In this document: piece after piece, positions 1-7,093 of the stretch
Layout: each line of letters opens with the position of its first letter
Position numbering within the stretch: position 1 is the stretch's first letter
Source of the DNA: Erysipelotrichia bacterium
GTDB lineage: Bacteria > Bacillota_I > Bacilli_A > Erysipelotrichales > Erysipelotrichaceae
DNA: 9,719 bases
Direction: 5' to 3'
Assembly (NCBI GenBank): GCA_009916335.1
Contig: SAAR01000120.1
Span: 1-9,719 of the forward strand
Program-made: the position numbers and the translations under genes
The notes under the pieces: model-generated
What the model saw: the letters and a program-made list of their open reading frames with translations, nothing else
Told to the model about the DNA's origin: nothing
Databases searched by the model: none

Positions 1-1006
1 AAGACTTATACTCATCCTGATTTATTGGCCCTCTTAGAATATTGCATGCCTCAAATAAGTGATTGAATAGTTTCTGGCTGGATGTTTCTTCTAATACTGA
101 TTCAGTATCCTCAAAATCACTCTCGGCTTTTGTTATTGTAGCTTTTATCATTTCAGAACGTCCTCCCGTTTTCATTTCTTTTTTCTTCGTTTTTACTCTT
201 ACATAGCCTTTTTCCATCAATGCTGGGTATTTATTTTCAAACTCAATTAAGATTTCTAATAAACGTTTATCTAAATATGTAAGTACATGTTTTCTTATAT
301 CAACAGGAACACCATAGTAAGCTTCAGCAATGCTTCCTGTGATAGCTGCGATTGTGTCACTATCACCACCGATAGAGATTGCGTTTCTTATTGCATCTTC
401 AAAGTTAGTTGACTCTAAAAATGCCTCAATTGCTTGTGGGACAGTGCCCTGACAAGTTTCATTAAACTCGTAAGATTCTCGGATATCATCTAATCTAAAA
501 TTCAATGGATAGTAGTGCTTGTTTATATAATCCCTGATTTCAAGTAAGTTTTTCCCTGTCTTTGCTAAATAAATCGCTACTACAGTTGCTTCTGCACCTT
601 TTATCCCTTCAGGATGGCTATGAGTTACTTCTGTCACTTTTTTTGAAAGCATTCTAGCTTCATCGAGTGATCTAGCAACAAATCCACAAGCACTCACTCT
701 CATTGCAGCACCATTTCCATAACTCATATATGGCTTTGGATCATCCGAGAACATCCATTTATAGAAGCCACCACCATAACCACAGTCTGGATAATTTCTT
801 CCTATTTCTTGCATATATTTAATTGCCATATCACCTAGATCACTGTAGTCGGTTTTAGCCATTAACAATGTCTTAGCTATGGCAAGACTTATAACTGAAT
901 CATCTGTAAAATAATTTCTATATGTCAATAGGGGAAATTCTTTTGATTTGTGATTATTCCACTCATATATAGAGCCAACAATATCACCAATAATTGCACC
1001 TAACAT
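1..1006 (-). CDS. ADP-ribosylglycohydrolase fused in frame to the N-terminus of a type I restriction M subunit (partial)
   Basis: The open frame runs 335 codons from an ATG at 1006 to the window edge without a stop. Residues 1-240 carry the ADP-ribosylglycohydrolase (DraG/ARH-type) signatures: GDIVGS near the start, TDDS at 34-37, NGAAMR at 98-103, HSHPEG at 129-134 and GGDSDT at 213-218. The acidic residues of the TDD and GGDSDT motifs bind Mg in this family, so the domain should remove ADP-ribose from an acceptor; the acceptor cannot be read from sequence. After a basic linker (about 265-285), residues 312-335 (KLFNHLFEACNILRG and following) match the start of the HsdM N-terminal helical domain of type I DNA methyltransferases. 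The methylase domain itself would lie beyond position 1. The start is preceded by AGAGGAGG, and the stop of the upstream gene is 12 bp away, so the two are one operon. The ADP-ribosylglycohydrolase call is firm; the HsdM call rests on a short stretch. Confidence 0.85.
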   Translation of the reverse strand, partial: MLGAIIGDIVGSIYEWNNHKSKEFPLLTYRNYFTDDSVISLAIAKTLLMAKTDYSDLGDMAIKYMQEIGRNYPDCGYGGGFYKWMFSDDPKPYMSYGNGAAMRVSACGFVARSLDEARMLSKKVTEVTHSHPEGIKGAEATVVAIYLAKTGKNLLEIRDYINKHYYPLNFRLDDIRESYEFNETCQGTVPQAIEAFLESTNFEDAIRNAISIGGDSDTIAAITGSIAEAYYGVPVDIRKHVLTYLDKRLLEILIEFENKYPALMEKGYVRVKTKKKEMKTGGRSEMIKATITKAESDFEDTESVLEETSSQKLFNHLFEACNILRGPINQDEYKS

Positions 1007-1018
1007 TAAATCCTCCTC

Positions 1019-2596
1019 TTAAAACAGCTTATTTTTAACACTGTTTTTAATCATGCTCCAGGCTTCTTCAGCCGCAGCGATTGTCTTTTTATATAAATTC
1101 AAACCTGCGTTATATTCGTTTGATATTTCGAGTTGCTCATCCATTGGAGGAACAGGAACTTCTAGTTCACAAATATCTTGATAGTTTATATTTACTATCG
1201 TTGTTCCTCTTTGAAGACTTTTTAACAATTTCATACCTGTTTCTGATTCAAGGAACAACTTTAGATATGTTCCGTTGATTAGTTTTGTGTTTGGTCTAAC
1301 AACACATAAATTAGATGATGCGATTACCATTCGAGGTTGTTTTTCATAAACTGCTATTTTTACTGCAAATCCTTTAGTAGCAATTAACACATCGCCTTCT
1401 TCTAAAAGATATCTAGAAATTTTTCTTTCTTCATCGTAAGCAGTATCAAGATTTCCATAATCAATACCTGTTTCGCTAATGTTTGAAATATTTACAACAG
1501 CTATATTTCCATCTTCTTCTTTTGATTTCACAGCTTTACCTCTAAATACATCAGCAACATCTTTTAATTTTTCTTTCTTAACATTTGAGTCCTTATACTG
1601 AAGTATTGTTTCATCAGTCATAGAAAACGCCATATCTACATTCCAGTTATTCATTTCAGCTAATTCATCAGAGAACAATAATCTAGTGTCATCAGCATTC
1701 AATTGTTCGACATTATCTTTTTTAACTAATGAATATTTTGATATCGTTACAGCATCAGTTATTCCTTGAGAGATTGATAATAGATACGTATTGATCGCCA
1801 TGTAAGGATAAAATACTTTAGAAGGTAATGATGCAATTTCATTAACTTTATAATTTTCAGATATATAATTTCTTAATGTTTCAGCATCTCCACCACCAAA
1901 ACCAATCTTAGCTGGAAGTAAAATGATTAGCTTTCCAGATGGGGTTAAATGGTAAAGGAGATTCTGAGCAGCAATAAAACTTAATTCTCTACTAATAAAA
2001 TCACCTGTAGAAATTAATTCTCTTCCTCCCATTATTGGAAATGAGACAATTAAATCAAACTTTTTTGTGGTGAAAGTATCAGTATAAATTTCAGGGCTGA
2101 TAAATTCTACATTGTTGAATCTATATAAATCAGTAAATAGCTTATACAGAATATCATTTTTTACTGTTAAATAGAATTTCACATTCTTGTTTTCTTTTAT
2201 AAGATCGTACAATTCAATTCCATATTTATCAGAATCAGTTACGAGGATACTTTCTGCACCAGTTATGTTTTTAAACATTAATGAGAATAAACAATCTGGA
2301 ACCATAGCACCAAAACGACCTTGAGATACTATATAGTTGATATACTCCATTATAGTTCTATCGGTCATTTCAAAAATTCTTCTGTAAATCTCAAAAAATA
2401 ACTTCTCATCACCATTAAAATAAGGAACATTTATCCCCTTCATTATTTCTAATAGTTTATATGGATCAGCTGCAAATTGTCCTCTTAGTTTTTCATTTGC
2501 CTTTATTACTCTGTAAATGTTGTATAGCTTGTCATCAACACTAGAAGATAAGCCTCTTTCAAAGTTTTCTATTTCCCAAAATTTATTATAGTCCAT
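1019..2596 (-). CDS. Degenerate N6-adenine methyltransferase fused to a type I restriction S-type target recognition domain
   Basis: This 525-residue protein has two parts. Residues about 80-325 resemble the N6-adenine methyltransferase fold of HsdM, but no SAM-binding FxGxG is visible and the catalytic NPPF/NPPY position reads SFPI (FDLIVSFPIMGG, residues about 180-191). It is therefore probably catalytically dead. Residues about 340-525 are one type I S target recognition domain: LKDVADVFRGKA at its start, EEGDVLIAT in the middle, and the typical ending LEVPVPPMDEQ followed by a helical segment. It likely recognises DNA for a methyltransferase or restriction complex whose active M subunit is the next gene. 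A GTG at 2605 would add three residues, but it overlaps the AGGAGG at 2605-2610. The ATG at 2596 sits 8 nt from that site and is the better start. Downstream spacing is 12 bp. Confidence 0.8.
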   Translation of the reverse strand: MDYNKFWEIENFERGLSSSVDDKLYNIYRVIKANEKLRGQFAADPYKLLEIMKGINVPYFNGDEKLFFEIYRRIFEMTDRTIMEYINYIVSQGRFGAMVPDCLFSLMFKNITGAESILVTDSDKYGIELYDLIKENKNVKFYLTVKNDILYKLFTDLYRFNNVEFISPEIYTDTFTTKKFDLIVSFPIMGGRELISTGDFISRELSFIAAQNLLYHLTPSGKLIILLPAKIGFGGGDAETLRNYISENYKVNEIASLPSKVFYPYMAINTYLLSISQGITDAVTISKYSLVKKDNVEQLNADDTRLLFSDELAEMNNWNVDMAFSMTDETILQYKDSNVKKEKLKDVADVFRGKAVKSKEEDGNIAVVNISNISETGIDYGNLDTAYDEERKISRYLLEEGDVLIATKGFAVKIAVYEKQPRMVIASSNLCVVRPNTKLINGTYLKLFLESETGMKLLKSLQRGTTIVNINYQDICELEVPVPPMDEQLEISNEYNAGLNLYKKTIAAAEEAWSMIKNSVKNKLF

Positions 2597-2604
2597 ATTA
2601 GACA

Positions 2605-2610
2605 CCTCCT
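2605..2610 (-). promoter_or_regulatory. Ribosome binding site that fixes the start at 2596
   Basis: AGGAGG on the minus strand lies 8 nt before the ATG at 2596 and overlaps the alternative GTG at 2605. This rules out the longer start for the pseudo-methylase/S gene. Confidence 0.85.
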
Positions 2611-2624
2611 GAGATTACGATAAT

Positions 2625-2653
2625 AGTATACTACTTAATTTTTGGTATGTCAA
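2625..2653 (-). promoter_or_regulatory. Sigma-A promoter of the methylase/S - ADP-ribosylglycohydrolase operon
   Basis: The -35 is a perfect TTGACA (2648-2653) and the -10 is TATACT (2625-2630), with a 17-bp spacer. It lies 28 bp upstream of the ATG at 2596. The -10 sits in a 10-bp palindrome, TAGTATACTA (2624-2633). The -35 sits inside a GTAT-N4-ATAC inverted repeat. Both could be operator half-sites. Such a strong promoter on a restriction-type operon would normally be repressed; that regulation is an inference. Confidence 0.85.
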
Positions 2654-2697
2654 TACTAAATAACTAATTTAATAGGATTTTTTATTTGTAAACTATA

Positions 2698-2773
2698 AAT
2701 CGTTAAAAAGTAGTGTAATCGTTAAAAAGTATTCAAATCGTTAAAAACTAGGGTAATCGTTAAATAGTTGATT
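2698..2773. repeat. Four tandem 19-bp direct repeats (iteron-like)
   Basis: Units start at 2698, 2717, 2736 and 2755 with exact 19-bp spacing. On the plus strand each begins AATCGTTAAA. Units 1 and 2 share AATCGTTAAAAAGTA; unit 3 has AATCGTTAAAAACTA; unit 4 is the most divergent. They lie about 45 bp upstream of the -35 of the 2596 operon and about 140 bp past the 3' end of ssrA. Possible roles are operators for an unseen regulator, arm-type sites for an integrase, or replication-type iterons; no rep or integrase gene is in the window. Together with the neighbouring promoter and two terminators, they account for most of the 316-bp gene-free stretch 2597-2912. I see nothing else convincing in it. 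Confidence 0.85.
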
Positions 2774-2780
2774 AGAAAAT

Positions 2781-2826
2781 AAAAAATAGACCTAATAATA
2801 GCCTAAAAACTGACTACCACAGGTCT
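2781..2826 (-). terminator. Second, long hairpin with U-tract downstream of ssrA
   Basis: On the minus strand AGACCT plus GTGGTAG pairs with CTATTAT plus AGGTCT, with one bulged base and a 12-nt loop, followed by ATTTTTT. The inner arm uses three G-U pairs that would be A-C mismatches in a plus-strand transcript, so the fold is specific to minus-strand RNA. It probably backs up the ssrA terminator. Confidence 0.55.
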
Positions 2827-2872
2827 CTACAAAACTGGCGAATAGGAGATTTTCCCCTTTCTGCCAACAAAT

Positions 2873-2900
2873 AAAAAAGGTCTGACATTGTATCAAACCT
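2873..2900 (-). terminator. Rho-independent terminator of ssrA
   Basis: An 8-bp stem, AGGTTTGA with TCAGACCT (one U-G pair), encloses a 7-nt loop and is followed by six Ts. It begins 12 nt after the CCA end of the tmRNA. Confidence 0.85.
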
Positions 2901-2912
2901 ATGCATTCAATA

Positions 2913-3299
2913 TGGTGGAGCTGAGGGGAGTCGAACCCCTGTCCAAAAAGCGTCCCACGCACAAACGTCTACAGTTTAGTTTGAACTTATAATCATCAGT
3001 TAGCTTCAAACAACTAAATCAGATGATGCGTCTATTAAATTTTCGTGCATGATAACTAGACCTTATCACACCTTATCTTTCATCTCTTACACGCTAGCTA
3101 AAAATGGAAAGCTACATTCTTAGTGCATGGCTGCGAACCAGTAGTTAGGTTATTAAGCAGCACAAGTAGCCATTACTTGATTTCCACCAAATAAGTTAGC
3201 TAATTTTGTTTTTACAGTTAATTTAAGTTTGATTTTTTACGAAAATCACACGACTGCAGTTTGTACCAAACAACTTCCTGTCGAAACCTTGACAGCCCC
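2913..3299 (-). ncRNA. ssrA: Transfer-messenger RNA (tmRNA)
   Basis: This is the one-piece tmRNA that rescues stalled ribosomes with SmpB and tags the unfinished protein for proteolysis. The 5' end, GGGGCTG, pairs over 7 bp with CAGCTCC at the 3' end, including the characteristic third-position G-U. It is followed by A and an encoded CCA. The T arm (GGGGTTCGACTCCCC) and the conserved 5' segment TCAAGGTTTCGACAGG are clear. The tag frame ends at a double TAA (3150-3155). Reading back gives a 20-codon tag starting probably at GTA (3213-3215) and ending NQVMATCAA. This aligns with the B. subtilis KT...NQNVALAA tag but carries Cys at the third-last position. The mature length is 387 nt. It lies just after smpB and has its own promoter. 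Confidence 0.97.
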
Positions 3300-3309
3300 A
3301 GGTGAACGT

Positions 3310-3338
3310 AATATACCATATTACGCTTAATAATTCAA
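3310..3338 (-). promoter_or_regulatory. Sigma-A promoter of ssrA
   Basis: The -35 TTGAAT (3333-3338) and -10 TATATT (3310-3315) are separated by 17 bp. The -10 is extended (TGG before it). The mature 5' end of tmRNA lies 10 nt past the -10, so there is little 5' processing. The -35 begins one base after the smpB stop codon. Confidence 0.8.
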
Positions 3339-3339
3339 G

Positions 3340-3795
3340 TTAACCAAAACGTTTTACTGCTTTTTCCATCGCTCTTTTAGCAGTTTTTTCTTTCTCCACA
3401 TTACGCTTATCATATAAGTGTTTCCCTTTTGCAAGTGCAATTTTCATTTTGGCATTTCCCTTCACAAAATAAATGGAAAGAGGAACAATTGTATACCCCT
3501 GTACTTTTACTTTCTGAAAAAGTTTTTTAATCTCATGATGATGCAATAACAACTTTCTAGTTCTTGTTTCATCATGGTTAAAACGATTCCCAAAATCATA
3601 CTTAGGAATATACATATCCTTAATCCATGCCTCTCCATCAATAAAAGAAATATACGCATCTTTAATCTGTACTGACATATTACGAATTGCTTTTATTTCT
3701 GTTCCTACAAGCACTAATCCTGCTTCATATTCTTCTTCAATAAAATAATCATGATACGCTTTACGATTGACTGCTACTGTTTTTTGTCCCATCAT
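3340..3795 (-). CDS. smpB: SsrA-binding protein SmpB
   Basis: SmpB binds the tRNA-like domain of tmRNA, delivers it to stalled ribosomes and fills the empty mRNA channel. The 151-residue length is usual. Family landmarks are NRKAYHDYFIEEEYEAGLVLVGTEIKAIR at the N-terminus, the DAYISFIDGEAWI strand, the HETRTRKLLLHHHEI region, the GKHLYDKR segment and the lysine-rich C-terminal tail (KEKTAKRAMEKAVKR) that enters the ribosome. The start has two adjacent ATGs (3795 and 3792). The AGGTGA site is better spaced for the second one, which would give 150 residues. It sits just upstream of ssrA and just downstream of the capA-like gene (11-bp gap), so it is probably co-transcribed with rnr. Confidence 0.97.
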   Translation of the reverse strand: MMGQKTVAVNRKAYHDYFIEEEYEAGLVLVGTEIKAIRNMSVQIKDAYISFIDGEAWIKDMYIPKYDFGNRFNHDETRTRKLLLHHHEIKKLFQKVKVQGYTIVPLSIYFVKGNAKMKIALAKGKHLYDKRNVEKEKTAKRAMEKAVKRFG

Positions 3796-3806
3796 TTCAC
3801 CTACCT

Positions 3807-4961
3807 TTAATATACGATTTCTATTTTATCATTCATTACCTGATTTACCAAGTTAATATAATACTGACGGCTCACTTCTTGTCCCTCTTTCACTCGCAAC
3901 GTATGTCTTGTGGCTAGTTCATCATTCCAATCCTTCAACGCATAGGTTCTATAAAAAGAATAATCCCCTTCTATCTGTGTGATTGTTGGTAAGAACTTCA
4001 CTTCTTTAAATACAAGCTTATCCTTTGTTTTATTATATTCAATACACCATGTTGCCATACCACCAAGCATTCGATAATTGACATCTTGTGCACTTAAAAA
4101 ATTACCTAAAGAATACATAACTAATGTTTCATTACCCTCTTTTCCTGTAATATAATCCATTGGCTGAATCACATGAGGGTGTGTACCAATAATAACATCT
4201 ACGCCTAAATCACTTAAATACTGTGCTAATTCTTGTTGTGTTGCGTTTGGCACAAACTGATATTCCTCTCCCCAATGCATACTAACCATCTGAATATCAC
4301 TTACCTTTGTGAGTTTAGCCATATCACTTTTCATCTTATCTTTATCAATCAAATCTACTAAATACTCTTTATTCTCAGGTAGTGTAAAACCATTTAGTCC
4401 ATATGTATAATCCAATACTCCCACTTTTAAACCATTGACATCTAATACAACACTTTTTTGTGCATCTTCTTTAGAATCATGGATTCCAGTAATGCTCATA
4501 TCAGGAAAGTTATTGCGTATGTAATTCAATTCTGTTAAAATTCCAGCTTCCCCTCGATCAAAGGTATGATTGCTTGCCCCAGATAACCAATCAAAACCTG
4601 CACTATGCACTGCATCAATCACTTCAGTAGGACCATTAAAAGTAGGATAACTTGATAAACCTAACTCTGTTCCTGCACAAATCGTTTCAAAATTAATATA
4701 TGCTAAATCAGCACTACTTGTATACTCATTTGTATGTTCATAAATATCATTAAAGAAATAAGAACCATCTGCTTTTTGATTATAATAGTAAATTGCACCA
4801 TGAATCAAATTGTCCCCTACTGCCAAAAAAGAAGCATTGATGATTTCATCTTCTTTACTTTCTACATGTTTTACTTCTTTACTTTCACTATCTTTATCAC
4901 TTGTAGTAGCACTACATGCACTCAACAACAAACAACAAAGCAATACTAACCATTTCTTCAT
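3807..4961 (-). CDS. CapA-family (PGA_cap) lipoprotein, metallophosphatase-like
   Basis: A type II signal peptide (MKKW, hydrophobic stretch, lipobox LSAC with the lipidated Cys at residue 16) places this 384-residue protein on the outer face of the membrane. Residues about 43-290 form the CapA/poly-gamma-glutamate capsule domain, which has a calcineurin-like metal site: AVGDNLIHG (47-55), INFE (89-92), ASNHTFDRG (129-137), MHWGEEYQF (228-236) and GTHPHVIQP (259-267). Members are implicated in polyglutamate or other envelope polymer handling; the true substrate is unknown, and no capBC neighbours are present. Its start is 4 bp after the rnr stop. The likely Shine-Dalgarno, AAAGGGG, is formed by the last rnr codons, so translation is probably coupled. 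A cell-surface gene between rnr and smpB is not explained by function. Confidence 0.9.
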   Translation of the reverse strand: MKKWLVLLCCLLLSACSATTSDKDSESKEVKHVESKEDEIINASFLAVGDNLIHGAIYYYNQKADGSYFFNDIYEHTNEYTSSADLAYINFETICAGTELGLSSYPTFNGPTEVIDAVHSAGFDWLSGASNHTFDRGEAGILTELNYIRNNFPDMSITGIHDSKEDAQKSVVLDVNGLKVGVLDYTYGLNGFTLPENKEYLVDLIDKDKMKSDMAKLTKVSDIQMVSMHWGEEYQFVPNATQQELAQYLSDLGVDVIIGTHPHVIQPMDYITGKEGNETLVMYSLGNFLSAQDVNYRMLGGMATWCIEYNKTKDKLVFKEVKFLPTITQIEGDYSFYRTYALKDWNDELATRHTLRVKEGQEVSRQYYINLVNQVMNDKIEIVY

Positions 4962-4965
4962 CTTT

Positions 4966-7062
4966 TTACCCCTTTATAATTACAAAATCTATCTGCTTTT
5001 TAAATTTCGATGCATCAAGCACACGAATTCTTACTTCCTGTCCCATGCGATAGCGTTTTCCTGTTGTTTCCCCAATCAATGATTTTGAATTTTCATCATA
5101 ATGATAATAATCATCTCTCATATTACTAATATGTACCAATCCCTCTACTGTATTTTCTAATTCCACAAAAAGTCCAAATTTCGTAACGGAACTGATAATT
5201 CCATTATACTTCGCACCAATATATTTTTCCATGTATTCACATTTTTTCATATCCTCTACATCACGCTCTGCCTCAATCGCATTGCGTTCTTGATAAGAGG
5301 CATGATTCGCAGCTTCTTCAATCCAAGCAATATCTTGATTCATTACTTCCACATCATCAACACTATGAAAGAAATACTTACGCAGCATACGATGAACAAT
5401 TAAATCTGGATAACGTCGTATCGGTGATGTAAAATGAGTATATTCATTTAAAGCCAAACCAAAATGCCCTAAACAGTTCACATCATATCTAGCTTTACGC
5501 ATACTCCTTAGCATATATGTAGACAACACAGAAAAAGAAGGATCCTCTTTTGCATTTTCTAACATTTGTTGCAATTGCTTAGGATATACCTTATTGACAT
5601 CACCTTTAAACGTAAAGCCTAATGAGCTAGCTACATTAGCGAATTCCCTCATTTTCTTAGCTTCTGGCACTTCATGAACACGATAAATACTAGGCAATTC
5701 CATATATTTCACATGCGATGCCACACATTCATTGGCACTAATCATAAAGTCCTCAATGATCTGTTCTGATTCGCCTCGCTCTTTTAAAACAATATCTTTT
5801 ACTTTTCCTTTCCCATCAACAATGATTTTACTTTCCTTGCTATCAAAGTCGATATTACCACTATCATGTCGTTTCTTACGAATAATAAGCGATAATTCTT
5901 CCATTAAATGTACCATATTCAAAATATGTTCATAGCGTTTGCACATTTTTGCATCATTCGCCAGCATCTTATTTACATTACGATACGTCATTCTCTCTGT
6001 TGTTTTGATAACACTTGGTACAATTTTATAATCCGTTATTTTCCCTTGTGTATCCATATCCATAATACATGAAATCGTCAATCGCTCTACTTTTGGATTC
6101 AATGAACAAATCCCATTTGATAATGCATGGGGTAACATTGGAACTACACGATCTACAACATAAACACTTGTCGCACGTTTATACGCTTCCTTATCAATGG
6201 CACTGTTTGCTTTAACATAGTGAGAAACATCAGCAATATGTACACCTAACTGATAACCTCCTGTTATTTTCTTCACATGAATGGCATCATCTAAATCTTT
6301 ACTATCATCACCATCAATCGTAATAATCATTTCATTTGTTAAATCTAAACGTCCTTCTTTTTCCTTTGCACTAATGTTTTCTTCTATCTGATTTACTTCA
6401 CGCATAACCCCTTTAGGAAAGGTTGGTTCAATATCATGCTCCAAAAGAATACTTAAAATATCTATTCCTGGATCATACTTATGTCCTAATATTTGTAAAA
6501 TACTACATTCTAATGTCGTTCCATAACGTTCAATATACAACTGTACTTTTGTATCATTGACTAACTTAAAATCCTTTAAATTCGTAATTTTAAACTTATG
6601 TTCCCCCATATCCGTATCTGGTAAAAACCAAGTACGTTTTTCCCTTTTTTTAATCACACCGATGATTGTTTTCTTACTATGTTTAATAACTTTTAGTATC
6701 TCGCATTCACAAGTACCATCAGAATTATTAATCACTTTAGCCAACACTTCATCACCATCTAGTGCTTTTTTTATTTCTCCTCGATTTGCATAAACACTAG
6801 TTTCCTCGTTTTCCACAAAACCAAATCCCTTTGGATTAATGCGGATCGTACCCACAATACAGTCCATTTGTGCTAATGTAAAATAACGCTCTTTTTTATC
6901 TTTTAAAACAATATATTCTTCTTCTAATATGTTTAAAGATTTCACTAAAGCAGTTAGCTCCTTACTACTTTCAATCGAAAAATAAGTTTTCCACCTTTCC
7001 ATATCATAACCCTTATATTTATTGCTAGACATGACATCTAGTATCATTTGTGTATAATTCAT
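4966..7062 (-). CDS. rnr: Ribonuclease R (3'-5' exoribonuclease)
   Basis: RNase R degrades structured RNA from the 3' end and, in trans-translation, the defective mRNA released by tmRNA. Domains of the 698-residue protein are an N-terminal winged-helix-like segment (1-60), cold-shock/OB folds (about 67-195, with GTIRINPKGFGFV at 71-83), the RNB catalytic domain (about 235-565) and a C-terminal S1 domain (about 615-697). The metal-binding loop IDGDDSKDLDD (249-259) keeps the aspartates at 250, 256, 258 and 259. The usual Glu after DG is Asp here. HFTSPIRRYPDLIVHR (543-558) is the second signature. The protein ends right after S1 with no lysine-rich tail, unlike longer homologues. The start has a strong AGGAGG site 6 nt upstream. 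It follows secG after a terminator and is coupled to the capA-like gene. Confidence 0.96.
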   Translation of the reverse strand: MNYTQMILDVMSSNKYKGYDMERWKTYFSIESSKELTALVKSLNILEEEYIVLKDKKERYFTLAQMDCIVGTIRINPKGFGFVENEETSVYANRGEIKKALDGDEVLAKVINNSDGTCECEILKVIKHSKKTIIGVIKKREKRTWFLPDTDMGEHKFKITNLKDFKLVNDTKVQLYIERYGTTLECSILQILGHKYDPGIDILSILLEHDIEPTFPKGVMREVNQIEENISAKEKEGRLDLTNEMIITIDGDDSKDLDDAIHVKKITGGYQLGVHIADVSHYVKANSAIDKEAYKRATSVYVVDRVVPMLPHALSNGICSLNPKVERLTISCIMDMDTQGKITDYKIVPSVIKTTERMTYRNVNKMLANDAKMCKRYEHILNMVHLMEELSLIIRKKRHDSGNIDFDSKESKIIVDGKGKVKDIVLKERGESEQIIEDFMISANECVASHVKYMELPSIYRVHEVPEAKKMREFANVASSLGFTFKGDVNKVYPKQLQQMLENAKEDPSFSVLSTYMLRSMRKARYDVNCLGHFGLALNEYTHFTSPIRRYPDLIVHRMLRKYFFHSVDDVEVMNQDIAWIEEAANHASYQERNAIEAERDVEDMKKCEYMEKYIGAKYNGIISSVTKFGLFVELENTVEGLVHISNMRDDYYHYDENSKSLIGETTGKRYRMGQEVRIRVLDASKFKKQIDFVIIKG

Positions 7063-7093
7063 AATCCACCTCCTATATCATTGAAATATTGAT

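Noticed and set aside
1081..1278. Plus-strand open frame of 65 codons inside the methylase/S gene
   Set aside because: It is antisense to a clear coding gene, with no ribosome binding site or recognisable protein. The plus-strand frames at 4734-5082, 5732-5935, 6557-6793 and 8121-8498 were dropped for the same reason.
2597..2605. Longer start (GTG at 2605) for the pseudo-methylase/S gene
   Set aside because: The GTG overlaps the AGGAGG ribosome binding site at 2605-2610, which is correctly spaced only for the ATG at 2596.
2698..2773. CRISPR array
   Set aside because: The 19-bp units are contiguous with no unique spacers of constant length between longer repeats, and there are no cas genes.
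1..2912. Partial duplicate of the ssrA 3' end as an attachment-site scar inside the window
   Set aside because: I found no second copy of the GACTCCCCTCAGCTCCACCA segment by eye. Any such copy would have to lie outside.
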